Below the pieces are notes generated by a model. That model was not told the DNA's origin, did no database searches, and saw nothing but the letters and a program-made list of their open reading frames with translations. Shown piece after piece: positions 26,237-34,562 of a stretch of 64,000 nt of DNA. Each line of letters starts with the position of its first letter. Positions within the stretch are counted from its first letter, which is position 1. Origin of the DNA: Glycomyces lechevalierae. Lineage in GTDB: Bacteria; Actinomycetota; Actinomycetes; Mycobacteriales; Micromonosporaceae. Location: contig NZ_JAPZVQ010000020.1 of the NCBI RefSeq assembly GCF_027622945.1, positions 40,120-104,119 on the forward strand, written 5' to 3'. Both the position numbers and the translations under genes were made by a program.

Positions 26237-28230
26237 GCGACGACCTCGGCGGGCTGCTCGCCAGGATCGGGGCGGTCGAACGGCGCCTGCGCCAGGCCGT
26301 CGCGGAACGTCGCGCCGCCGATCCCAACCCCGACGACCAGTTCCGGGGCCTGTACCTCTCCGACGAGGCGATAGACGCATTGTTGGAGGCGGGGCGCGAG
26401 CCGTTCCCGCCGCCCGAGGAAGCGGCTTCGGGCCCCCCGCGGCTCACCGCGCTGGCCGACGCGGCGGGTCTGAGCGACCTCGACGTCGAGCTGCTACTCG
26501 TCGCGATGGCGCCCGATGTGGACAGCCGCTTCGAGCAGTTCTACGGGTACCTCAACGACGACGTGACCCGCCGCCGGGCCACGCTCGGCCTCGCGCTGCG
26601 GCTGTGCGGGCTCGTCGAGGCGGACGTGCACGGCCGGGCCCGCTTCGATGCGGCCGCGCCGCTCCTCGCCTGCGGGCTGATCGTCCTGGGCGACACCGAG
26701 CGACCGCTCCTGTCGCGGACCCTGCGCGTGCCCGACCGCGTGACGGCGCACCTGCTCGGCGGCGACGGCTGCGACCCGGTGGCGGCCCCGTTCGTGGAGG
26801 AGGCGGCACCGGTCGCTTGTGGAGACGCGCGGCTCGCCTCGGCCGTCGCAGCCGGGGCCGGGCTGGTGTATCTCCATGAGGGCCTCGGCGGTTCGGCCGC
26901 CTCGGCCGCTGCCGCAGCGTTCGCCGCCGCCGGGCGGGCGACGCTCGCCGTCGACTGCCGGCTCCTGCCCACGAAGCCCGAGGACCTGCCGGAGGCGGCC
27001 ACCGCGCTCGCCCGCGAGGCGGTGCTGCGCGGGGCCGGGATCGCGGCCGGGCCGGTCGACGCCGGGACGTGCACGGCCCTGCTCGCACGGCTCGAGCACG
27101 TGCCGGTCCCCTTGGTGCTGTTCGGCTCCGGCGGCTGGGACCCGGAGTGGAGCCGCCGCCAGCCGCTGCTGCTCAACGTCGGCGTCGCCAACCGCGCCGA
27201 ACGGGCCGACCTGTGGCGGGACGCGGCCGGGCCCGCGCTCGCGGCCGGCGTCGACCTGGCCGCCGAGACCGCGCACTTCACCCTCTCGGTGCGCCAGATC
27301 CACCGCGCCGCCGAAGCCGCGGCCCAGCTCGCCCGCGCCGAGGGCGAACCGATCCGGGCCGAGCACCTGCGCTACGGCGTGCGCAGCCAGAACGCCGCCG
27401 GTCTCGAGCACCTCGCACGGCGCATCGAACCGGCCGTCGACTGGAACGACCTCGTGCTGCCGCCGCCGATCCTGGACGGCATCCGCGAGCTCGCGGTCCG
27501 CGCCCGACGCCGCGACCTCGTGCTCGACGAATGGCGCATGCGGCCCGGCGCGGGGCGCGGCATGGGCGTCACCGGCCTGTTCGCGGGCGACTCGGGCACC
27601 GGCAAGACGATGTCCGCCGAGGTCATCGCCGCCGATCTCGGCATGGACCTGTACACGGTCAACCTGGCGACGGTGGTGGACAAGTACATCGGCGAGACCG
27701 AGAAGAACCTCGAGAAGATCTTCACCGAGGCGGCCGGGGTCAACGGCGTGCTGCTGTTCGACGAGGCCGACGCGATCTTCGGCAAGCGCTCGGAGGTGCG
27801 CGACGCACACGACCGGTACGCCAATGTGGAGAGTGCGTACCTGCTGCAGCGCATGGAGTCCTTCGAAGGGCTCGCGATCCTCGCGACCAACCTGCGCGCC
27901 AACCTCGACGAGGCCTTCACGAGGCGGCTCGACGTCGTCGTCGACTTCCCCGTGCCCGACCCCGAGCAGCGCCTGCTGCTGTGGGACCGGTGCCTCGGCA
28001 AGGCGATGCCCCGTGCGGCCGACCTCGACCTCGCGTTCCTCGCCGACGCGTTCGAGCTCGCCGGCGGCCACATCAGGTCCGCGGCCGTCACCGCCGGATA
28101 CCTCACCGCCGAAGCCGGCGGGCGGGCCACCATGGCCACCGTCGTCGCCGCGGTCGCCCGCGAATACCGCAAACTCGGCCGGCTCTGCCTGGAAAGGGAG
28201 TTCGGCGACTACCTGGAGCTGGTCATTTGA
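26233..28230 (+). CDS. cis15: AAA+ ATPase of the contractile system (Cis15)
   Basis: 665 aa. The N-terminal 400 residues are the poorly conserved, helix-rich part of Pvc15/Alg15-type ATPases. The AAA module starts near 430: Walker A GDSGTGKTM at about 452-459, Walker B LLFDEADAIFGKR near 507, and an arginine-finger-like segment FTRRLDVVVDFPVPD. It resembles ClpV/FtsH-type unfoldases; in eCIS it is thought to help assembly or cargo handling. Coupled upstream to cis16 by ATGA; a GC palindrome and 124 bp separate it from the sheath gene. Confidence 0.92.
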   Translation: MSDDLGGLLARIGAVERRLRQAVAERRAADPNPDDQFRGLYLSDEAIDALLEAGREPFPPPEEAASGPPRLTALADAAGLSDLDVELLLVAMAPDVDSRFEQFYGYLNDDVTRRRATLGLALRLCGLVEADVHGRARFDAAAPLLACGLIVLGDTERPLLSRTLRVPDRVTAHLLGGDGCDPVAAPFVEEAAPVACGDARLASAVAAGAGLVYLHEGLGGSAASAAAAAFAAAGRATLAVDCRLLPTKPEDLPEAATALAREAVLRGAGIAAGPVDAGTCTALLARLEHVPVPLVLFGSGGWDPEWSRRQPLLLNVGVANRAERADLWRDAAGPALAAGVDLAAETAHFTLSVRQIHRAAEAAAQLARAEGEPIRAEHLRYGVRSQNAAGLEHLARRIEPAVDWNDLVLPPPILDGIRELAVRARRRDLVLDEWRMRPGAGRGMGVTGLFAGDSGTGKTMSAEVIAADLGMDLYTVNLATVVDKYIGETEKNLEKIFTEAAGVNGVLLFDEADAIFGKRSEVRDAHDRYANVESAYLLQRMESFEGLAILATNLRANLDEAFTRRLDVVVDFPVPDPEQRLLLWDRCLGKAMPRAADLDLAFLADAFELAGGHIRSAAVTAGYLTAEAGGRATMATVVAAVAREYRKLGRLCLEREFGDYLELVI

Positions 28231-28244
28231 CCGGCCGGACGCGC

Positions 28245-28264
28245 GGCTGCCCGTCGGGGCAGCC
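28245..28264. promoter_or_regulatory. eCIS palindrome, site 4
   Basis: GGCTGCCCGTCGGGGCAGCC has perfect 8-bp arms with a 4-bp centre; its core is CTGCCCG-TC-GGGGCAG (28247-28262). It lies 14 bp after the ATPase stop and 92 bp before the sheath start. Here alone it could also serve as a terminator, but the same core recurs between divergent genes. Confidence 0.55.
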
Positions 28265-28354
28265 ACGTCTTCCCTCACGCGGGTCCGTAAGGCCCGTATG
28301 GAAACGCGACAGCGACGGCACCATCGGTGCTGTACCGACCACAGGAGGCGCGGC

Positions 28355-29869
28355 ATGCCAACGTACTTGTCACCGGGTGTCTACGTCGAGGAGGTCGACG
28401 GCGGATCCCGCCCCATCGAGGGCGTCGGCACCGCGGTCGCCGCGTTCGTAGGGTTCGCCGCCAAAGGCCCCGTGAACACCCCGACGCTGGTCTCCAACTG
28501 GAGCCAGTACACGCGGCTCTTCGGCGAGTTCGTCGAAGGCTGCTACCTCGCGCACGCCGTCTACGGTTACTTCCTCAACGGCGGCGGCAACTGCTACATC
28601 GTGCGCATCGGCGCCGCCGGACCCGATGGGGCCGAGGCGGTCTCGGGCCCGCAGGCGATCATCGGCGGCCTCCGCGCCGTCGCGGTCGAAGGCGCCGAGA
28701 ACCGCGACGTCAGCATCGAGGTCGCCGACGCCGCCGAAGGCAAGCCCGCCGACCGCTTCACCCTCACGGTCAAAGTGGACGGCAAGCAGGTCGAGCAGTA
28801 CCCCGACGTCACGGTCAAGCGCGGCAAGGACAACGTCGTGCGCGCCGTCGCCGAGCGGTCGAAGGTCATCACCCTCACCGAGGTCGCCGCCGCGACCCAG
28901 CCCGCCAAGGGCACCGTCGTCCTCGCGGCCCCGCCGCCGGTCCCGGCCGTGCCCGAGCGCATCGTCCCCGAGGACTACACCGGCGACGTCGCCGACCGCT
29001 CCGGCCTCGGCGGCCTCGAAGCGGTCGACGAGGTGACCATGGTCAGCGTCCCCGACCTCATGAGCGCCTACCAGCGCGGCGTGCTCGACCTCGAGGCCGT
29101 GAAGGCCGTGCAGCTGGCCGTCATCGCCCACTGCGAGCTCATGGGCGACCGCGTGGCCGTGCTCGACACGCCCCCGGGCCTGTCGCCGCAGCAGGTCAAG
29201 GACTGGCGCGTCGACTACGCCGGGTACGACTCGAAGTACGCGGCCCTCTACTACCCGTGGGTCAAGGTCTTCGACCCCGCCACGGGCGGCAACGAGTTCG
29301 TGCCGCCGAGCGGCCACATGTCCGGGGTGTGGGCGCGCAACGACGACACCCGCGGTGTCCACAAGGCGCCGGCGAACGAGGTCGTGCGCGGCGCGATCCT
29401 CGTCGAGACCCACCTGACGAAGAACGAGCAGGAGCTGCTGAACCCCGAGGGGATCAACTGCATCCGGGCGTTCCCCGGCCGCGGCATCCGGGTGTGGGGC
29501 GCGCGCACGCTCTCCAGCGACCCGGCTTGGCGGTACCTGAACGTGCGCCGCCTGTTCAACTACCTGGAGGAGTCGATCCTCGGCGGCACCCAGTGGGTGG
29601 TGTTCGAGCCGAACGACGACGCGCTGTGGGCGAAGATCCGGCGCACCGTCAGCTCGTTCCTGGTCATGGAGTGGCGCAAGGGCGCGCTGTTCGGGCTGAC
29701 CCCGGGCGAGGCGTTCTTCGTCAAGTGCGACAGGGACAACAACACCGCCGAGTCGATCGACGCCGGGCAGGTGGTGTGCGAGATCGGCGTCGCACCGGTG
29801 AAGCCGGCGGAGTTCGTCATCTTCAGGCTGTCCCAGTTCTCAGGCGGGGCAAGCGAAGTCAGTGAGTGA
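28355..29869 (+). CDS. cis2: Contractile tail sheath protein (Cis2)
   Basis: 504 aa. AGGAGG precedes the ATG at 28355. The start YLSPGVYVEEVDGGSRPIEG is the conserved sheath N-terminus used for inter-subunit strand exchange, and the C-terminal third (VRRLFNYLEESI, FEPNDDALWAKIRRTVSSFL, GEAFFVKCD) is the conserved sheath core. An inserted variable domain lies at about 95-240. Only one sheath gene occurs here, whereas PVC-type systems have up to three. It heads the second structural block under palindrome 4. Confidence 0.96.
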   Translation: MPTYLSPGVYVEEVDGGSRPIEGVGTAVAAFVGFAAKGPVNTPTLVSNWSQYTRLFGEFVEGCYLAHAVYGYFLNGGGNCYIVRIGAAGPDGAEAVSGPQAIIGGLRAVAVEGAENRDVSIEVADAAEGKPADRFTLTVKVDGKQVEQYPDVTVKRGKDNVVRAVAERSKVITLTEVAAATQPAKGTVVLAAPPPVPAVPERIVPEDYTGDVADRSGLGGLEAVDEVTMVSVPDLMSAYQRGVLDLEAVKAVQLAVIAHCELMGDRVAVLDTPPGLSPQQVKDWRVDYAGYDSKYAALYYPWVKVFDPATGGNEFVPPSGHMSGVWARNDDTRGVHKAPANEVVRGAILVETHLTKNEQELLNPEGINCIRAFPGRGIRVWGARTLSSDPAWRYLNVRRLFNYLEESILGGTQWVVFEPNDDALWAKIRRTVSSFLVMEWRKGALFGLTPGEAFFVKCDRDNNTAESIDAGQVVCEIGVAPVKPAEFVIFRLSQFSGGASEVSE

Positions 29870-29897
29870 CAACGGCAGGTAGAGGAGCTGGTGCATC

Positions 29898-30341
29898 ATG
29901 TCGTTCATCGATCTCAATACGGCCGTAGGCCATTCGTTCGGCATCGACGTCGACGGGATCGTCATCAAGGGGATCACCGAGATCAGCGGCCTGAAATGGG
30001 AGCAGGACGTCATCGACCTCAAGATGAACACCCCCGACGGCAAGTACGTCCACAACAAGCTGCCCGGGCGGCCCAAGCCGGCGGACATCACCGTCACGCG
30101 CGGCCTGACGAGCGACAACAGCTTCGAGAAGTGGGTGGAGACCAGCCACTTCGGGCAGATGTCGGAGGCCCGCAAGGGCGCCTCGGTGATCATCTTCGAC
30201 TACGAGGGCAACGAGGTGAAGCGGTACAACCTCACCAACGCGTGGCCGAAGAGCCTGGAGATCGGCGCGATGAAGGCCGGCGACACGAGCGTGCTGACCG
30301 AGAAGCTGGTCATCTCCTGCGAAGAGATCACGCCGGGGTAG
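29898..30341 (+). CDS. cis1: Inner tube protein (Cis1, gp19-like)
   Basis: 147 aa. GAGGAG precedes the ATG at 29898. It shows the tube family pattern: HSFGIDVDGIVIKGITEISGL, then KLPGRPKPADITVTRGLT, and FDYEGNEVKRYNLTNAWP. It should polymerise as hexameric rings inside the sheath and house cargo. It lies 28 bp after the sheath gene. A second, diverged tube protein is encoded at 33381. Confidence 0.95.
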   Translation: MSFIDLNTAVGHSFGIDVDGIVIKGITEISGLKWEQDVIDLKMNTPDGKYVHNKLPGRPKPADITVTRGLTSDNSFEKWVETSHFGQMSEARKGASVIIFDYEGNEVKRYNLTNAWPKSLEIGAMKAGDTSVLTEKLVISCEEITPG

Positions 30342-30344
30342 CCG

Positions 30345-30776
30345 ATGCGACGCACCATGACGGCCACCGCCGAGAGCGGGGCCGAGGAGGGCGAGGCGCG
30401 GCGTCCGCTGCGGACGGAGTTCGCGTTCGAGCTCCCGCGCGGGTACGTCGACCAGTCGGGCGCCACGCACACCTCGGGCGTGATGCGGCTGGCGACGGCC
30501 CGCGACGAGCTGATCCCGTTGCGGGACGACCGGGTCCGGGAGAACGCCGCCTATCTGACGGTGGTGCTGCTGGCGCGGGTCGTGACGCGGATCGGCTCGG
30601 TGACGGACGTGCACACGGGGATCATCGAGAACCTGTTCGCCTCCGATCTGGCGTTCCTGCAGGACATGTACCGGCGCATCAACTCGGAGGGGCACACGCG
30701 GGCGGGGGTGACGTGCCCGGAGTGCGCGCATTCGTTCGATGTGGACCTCTCGGGCGGGCGCCTGGGGGAATCATGA
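30345..30776 (+). CDS. Phage tail assembly protein-like, with C-terminal CPxC
   Basis: 143 aa. TEFAFELPRGYVDQSG, then VMRLATARDELIPLRDDRV and NLFASDLAFLQDMYRRIN are the conserved blocks of the short tail-assembly family found after the tube gene in actinomycete eCIS loci. C124-P-E-C127 near the end may bind metal with a partner. It begins 3 bp after the tube stop and overlaps the next gene by ATGA. A chaperone-like role in tube/baseplate assembly is inferred from position only. Confidence 0.72.
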   Translation: MRRTMTATAESGAEEGEARRPLRTEFAFELPRGYVDQSGATHTSGVMRLATARDELIPLRDDRVRENAAYLTVVLLARVVTRIGSVTDVHTGIIENLFASDLAFLQDMYRRINSEGHTRAGVTCPECAHSFDVDLSGGRLGES

Positions 30777-30931
30777 CGTACCCGGTCGAGCGGATCGAAG
30801 AGGAGATCGGGTACGTGGCCTACTACTTCCACTGGGGACTCGACGAGATCCTGGACCTCGAGCACCCCGACCGGCAGCGGTACGTCGCGCGCATCGCCGC
30901 GCTCAACGCCAGGGTCAACGAGGGCAGGTGA
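30773..30931 (+). CDS. DUF6760 mini-protein
   Basis: 52 aa. The ATG at 30773 overlaps the previous stop (ATGA). Sequence features: YPVERIEEEIGYVAYYFHW, then DLEHPDRQRYVARI. This size and pattern match DUF6760, a tiny conserved member of actinomycete eCIS operons. The function is unknown; coupling to the assembly gene suggests that the two products act together. A 228-bp non-coding gap follows it, in which no gene or clear hairpin was seen. Confidence 0.75.
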   Translation: MTYPVERIEEEIGYVAYYFHWGLDEILDLEHPDRQRYVARIAALNARVNEGR

Positions 30932-31159
30932 GGGACGGATGCGCCCGCTGAGTGTCGCCGCATACCCAGCTCGTCCGGATACGGCGGGCGGGTCGGGTGC
31001 GGCCGCTCGGCGGATGCGGTCCTTTTCGCGATGGGACGAGTTGATGTCGCGATCCCGAGCCGACTCGGACGATCCCGTCGAGCCGGCTTCCCGGCACTCG
31101 CGGCCGACTCGGCGGGGTGCGGCGCTCGGCTTCGACTTGATGCGGGGAGGTGAGTTCTT

Positions 31160-33364
31160 ATGTGGCCGTTCAGCCGTCGGCGTTCCGACGCACCCCGAGA
31201 AGCGTCCGCTCCCGCGCCCTACGCGCCCGGGCGTGCCGAGTGGCGGCAACTGCCGCCGCTCCAGCGCGTCGTCGGCGACCAGTGGCTGGTCAACCCGCCC
31301 GATTCCCTCAGCTCGCGCCTGGCCTCGTGGCAGGACCCGACCTACCTCGCGCCACTCGGCCACGCCGTGATCCCGCAGGGTCCATCGGGGGCGATCGAAC
31401 CCGCTCCCGCTCCTGCCGTTCCCACCGAGCCGAGGCGGATCGACCTGCAGCGCAAAGCAGGGCCTGCCCGGTCTCCCGCACCGACCCCGGCCCACTCGCT
31501 CCAGCGAACCGCGTCCGACTCAGGCCGGCCCGCCGCACTCGGCATGGAGTCCGAGCCGGATGCGCTCCAACGCTCCGCAGATACTGCACCGCTCCTCCTT
31601 GATTCGGGTCCCGCGCTGACTGCCGGAATCGAAGACCGCCCACTGGTCGGGGACGACTCCGGCCTTCCGCACATTGCTCCGCCCGAATCCCTCGTCGCAC
31701 AGCGCGACTCAGATTCACTGATCGAGCTGCCGATGCGTTCCGAGTCGCAAGCTCCCTCACTGTCGCTCGGCTCCTCGCCGAACCTGCAGCGGTCGCCTCA
31801 GCCGGACCCGGCTCCGAGTCCGCGCTCCGATCAGCCGTTGGAGGTGGCCAGCGGGCCGGCCGCGCCGCTTCCGGTTCGGCCCGTGTCACTGCCGTTCGCG
31901 GTGCAGCGCATGCTGATCGGCGACCACACGGCCAGCGCGAACCCAGCGGTTCCGTCGCCGGCCTCCGTCGCCTCATCACACCTTCCCTCGCTACTCGCCT
32001 CAACCGATCCGCCCGAGCGGCGTGAGCTGCCCGTCGTGGCTCGTCTGTCGACCTCCGTCGGGAGCCCGGCTCCGGCACTGACCCCCGCCGTGCAGCGGTC
32101 TGCTGAGTCGACCTTTCCCCTGCTCGGGGACACGGGCCTTGCCGCGTCGGTCGCGTCCGAAACGCCGACCGGTGAGCTCGGCCCTCAGCTCGGCGAGTCG
32201 GGCCTCAGCGCTGAGATGCCTCTCGCGGCACCTGCGCTCGAGCCCGAAACCGCGCCGCTCATCGGGACTGCGGGACTCGCCGCGCCGATCGTCCAGACCG
32301 GCCGGGAAGAACCGCAGGCGGCCATGCCGATTGCGCCGCGCCGACCCGATCAGCCGCTCTCCGGTTCGCCCGGCACGCGCCACGTCCAACGACTCGGCCT
32401 CGGCTCACCGCTGAGCGGTCCCTTTGCCAGCCCGGCCCCCATCGTGCAGCGGTTCAGCGTGCCGCCCTCCGGCCCCACTGCATCGCGGCCGCCCGTGCCG
32501 GACTCCCTCACCGCTCAGGCGTCGTTGCAGCGCATCGATGACGCGCCCCCGGGTCTCGGCATGCCCGCGACCGTTCCGCTCGGCCTCGGCATGCCGGCCA
32601 CTCCCCTGGCGCCACCCGACCCGGCCTCAGCCCGGCCGCTCCCGCCGCCGGTCATGGTCATGCGCAGTGCCTCGACGGCGGAGGCGCTGCCGTCGGTCTC
32701 CCGGCCTGTCGAAGCGCCGGAACCGCTCTACTCGCCCGATCCGATGCCGGAAGCGCCGCTGCTCGGCCTGCGGCCCATGGAAGGCGGATTCATCGGGGCC
32801 GAGCCTTCGGCGGCAAGCGACTCGCCCGCACCCGAACCGCGCGCCAGCGAGCCCGGGTCGGCCGTCGCACAGCGGTCCACGTGGTCATACATGCCGACAC
32901 CACCTCCCTCAGCGGACTTCTCGCTGCCGGACTCGTTGCCCGCCTCAGTGGGGACGACGAGCGCCGCCGCTGCTCCGTTCACACCGCCCGTCGCGCAGCG
33001 ATCCGCCTCGCCCGCAACGGGTCCGGTGGCACTGGCCCCCGAGCCGTCCGAGCCGTTGCCGGTCGCGGCGGCTCCGGTTTCGCTCCAGAACATGCCAGCG
33101 CCATCCGTGTCGCTGCAGACGATGACCGAGGTGACGCCACTCCCGGTCGAAACGGTTGTCCAGCGCGTCGCCGCTCCCCCGCCTTCCATCACGGTGCAGG
33201 CCGTCGACGCGGCCCCCACGCCCGCCGCCCCGGCGACGGCCGGGGCCGCTCCCGCCGCGGATCCCGCTGCGCTGCTCGCCGTCCTGTACGAACCGCTCGT
33301 GCGCCGCCTGCGAGCCGACCTTCGGGTCGACCGTGAGCGGCGCGGCCGACTGACCGACCTTTGA
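31160..33364 (+). CDS. Pro/Ala/Ser-rich eCIS protein with repeated (L/V/A)QR motifs
   Basis: 734 aa. GGGAGGTGAG precedes the ATG. Residues 1-80 are moderately ordered (MWPFSRRRSDAP, WRQLPPLQRVVGDQWLVNPP). Residues 80-690 are low complexity with 14 (L/V/A)QR tripeptides spaced irregularly, and a second recurring phrase of the type PLLGDTGLAA / PLIGTAGLAA / QLGESGLSAE. The last 30 residues are ordered and charged (YEPLVRRLRADLRVDRERRG). No enzyme motif, signal or membrane segment is seen. The same VQR tripeptide recurs in the DUF4157 protein and once in the cargo. Position between the tube and second-tube genes suggests a structural or assembly role; the function is not known. Confidence 0.7.
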   Translation: MWPFSRRRSDAPREASAPAPYAPGRAEWRQLPPLQRVVGDQWLVNPPDSLSSRLASWQDPTYLAPLGHAVIPQGPSGAIEPAPAPAVPTEPRRIDLQRKAGPARSPAPTPAHSLQRTASDSGRPAALGMESEPDALQRSADTAPLLLDSGPALTAGIEDRPLVGDDSGLPHIAPPESLVAQRDSDSLIELPMRSESQAPSLSLGSSPNLQRSPQPDPAPSPRSDQPLEVASGPAAPLPVRPVSLPFAVQRMLIGDHTASANPAVPSPASVASSHLPSLLASTDPPERRELPVVARLSTSVGSPAPALTPAVQRSAESTFPLLGDTGLAASVASETPTGELGPQLGESGLSAEMPLAAPALEPETAPLIGTAGLAAPIVQTGREEPQAAMPIAPRRPDQPLSGSPGTRHVQRLGLGSPLSGPFASPAPIVQRFSVPPSGPTASRPPVPDSLTAQASLQRIDDAPPGLGMPATVPLGLGMPATPLAPPDPASARPLPPPVMVMRSASTAEALPSVSRPVEAPEPLYSPDPMPEAPLLGLRPMEGGFIGAEPSAASDSPAPEPRASEPGSAVAQRSTWSYMPTPPPSADFSLPDSLPASVGTTSAAAAPFTPPVAQRSASPATGPVALAPEPSEPLPVAAAPVSLQNMPAPSVSLQTMTEVTPLPVETVVQRVAAPPPSITVQAVDAAPTPAAPATAGAAPAADPAALLAVLYEPLVRRLRADLRVDRERRGRLTDL

Positions 33365-33380
33365 GGACTGGAGGACCGCC

Positions 33381-33818
33381 GTGCCCGCTGACATCCACGC
33401 CGTGGCCGTGAGTTTCGTCGTGAGCATCGACGACGAGGACCTGGGCTCCTTCAACAGTTGCGACGGGCTCGGCTGCGAGATCGTCATGGAGCAGCGCGAG
33501 GAAGGCGGCAACAACGGCTACGTCTGGCAGTTGCCGACCAGGATCAAGTACTCCAACGTGAAGCTCAGCCGCCCCCTCACCGAGCAGAGCGCGAAGATCG
33601 CGGCATGGTTCGGCTCCATGGCGTCCGGGATCGAGCGCAAGACCGCGACGATCGAGGCGCGCACCGCCGAAGGCAAGGTCATCGCCCGGTGGGCGCTGGT
33701 CGACGTGGTGCCGGTGAAGTGGAGCGGGCCGCAGCTCTCGCTCGACAGCGCGAAGGTCGCGATCGAGACGCTGGAGCTGGCGCACCACGGTTTCCTCGCG
33801 CCGGGGTCGGGGGGCTGA
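33381..33818 (+). CDS. Second tail-tube-like protein (Pvc5-type tube initiator)
   Basis: 145 aa, GTG start after GGAGG. It is a gp19-family tube protein (FVVSIDDEDLGSFNSCDGLG, YVWQLPTRIKYSNVKLSRPL, ALVDVVPVKWSGPQLSLDS), clearly different from the tube at 29898. In related systems such a paralogue forms the first ring between the hub and the main tube. It sits 1 bp upstream of the LysM connector gene, which supports this role. Confidence 0.88.
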   Translation: MPADIHAVAVSFVVSIDDEDLGSFNSCDGLGCEIVMEQREEGGNNGYVWQLPTRIKYSNVKLSRPLTEQSAKIAAWFGSMASGIERKTATIEARTAEGKVIARWALVDVVPVKWSGPQLSLDSAKVAIETLELAHHGFLAPGSGG

Positions 33819-33819
33819 C

Positions 33820-34560
33820 ATGGGCGGGTCACCGGTCACGTTCACCGCGCCGGGCTCGGCGGCGGGCGATCAGTCGAATCTGCAGCACGCGTACCTGGAG
33901 CTGCGCGAGCCGCCGTCCGACGGGGGGACGGCGACGCCGAGCAACGAGACGCTGGGCACGATCGAGTTCCAGTTCAATCCGAAGGAGCTCTCGCTCTCCA
34001 AGAACGCCAAGTGGAAGCGGGAGGCGCAGCGGAACGCCGAGCGGTCGGGTCCGCCGGAGTTCACCGGGTCCGACCCGTGCAAGTTGAGCGTGGAGATGTT
34101 CCTCGACGCGACCGCCGCGATGGACGACTCGGTGGTCAAGGCCGTCGAGAAGCTGTTCTCGTGCGTGGTGCCCACGGAGAAGAGCCTGTCGAACGACAAG
34201 GGCTCTCCGCCGTGGGTGATCTTCCATTGGGGAGGGTTGACGGCGTTCCCGGCGTTCGCCAGCGAGGTCGCCGCGAAGTACACGCTGTTCACGCCGAGCG
34301 GGACGCCGGTGCGCGCGGTGTGCACCGTCAAGCTCGAGGAGATCTCCGGCTCGACGCCGGGCCAGAACCCCACTTCAGGTTCGTTGGAGGCCAGGAGCAC
34401 GCATGTGGTCGTGGCGGGCGATTCGCTGCCGTCGATCGCGTACCGGGCCTATGGGGACCCGAACCGGTGGCGGCTCATCGCCGAGGCCAACGGGATCGAC
34501 GACCCGGCGCGGCTGCGGCCGGGTTCGCGGCTGCTCGTGCCGGCCGGGGACGGGAGGTAG
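33820..34560 (+). CDS. cis7: Hub-connector protein with C-terminal LysM (Cis7)
   Basis: 246 aa. The N-terminal 175 residues match the CIS tube/hub-connector family (LGTIEFQFNPKELSLSKNAKWKR). A LysM-like module ends the protein (HVVVAGDSLPSIAYRAYGDP, then ANGIDDPARLRPGSRLLVP), as in gp53/Pvc7 relatives, where it holds the baseplate hub together rather than binding peptidoglycan. It lies between the second tube and the VgrG-like gene, with 2 bp to the latter. Confidence 0.92.
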   Translation: MGGSPVTFTAPGSAAGDQSNLQHAYLELREPPSDGGTATPSNETLGTIEFQFNPKELSLSKNAKWKREAQRNAERSGPPEFTGSDPCKLSVEMFLDATAAMDDSVVKAVEKLFSCVVPTEKSLSNDKGSPPWVIFHWGGLTAFPAFASEVAAKYTLFTPSGTPVRAVCTVKLEEISGSTPGQNPTSGSLEARSTHVVVAGDSLPSIAYRAYGDPNRWRLIAEANGIDDPARLRPGSRLLVPAGDGR

Positions 34561-34562
34561 CC

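Noticed and set aside
28245..28264. Palindrome read as a simple terminator of the ATPase gene
   Set aside because: Possible, but the same core occurs between divergent starts at 17101 and 24832, where termination makes no sense; no U-tract follows.
30932..31159. Small gene in the gap after the DUF6760 gene
   Set aside because: Short frames exist, but they have poor ribosome sites and run out of frame into the QR-rich gene.
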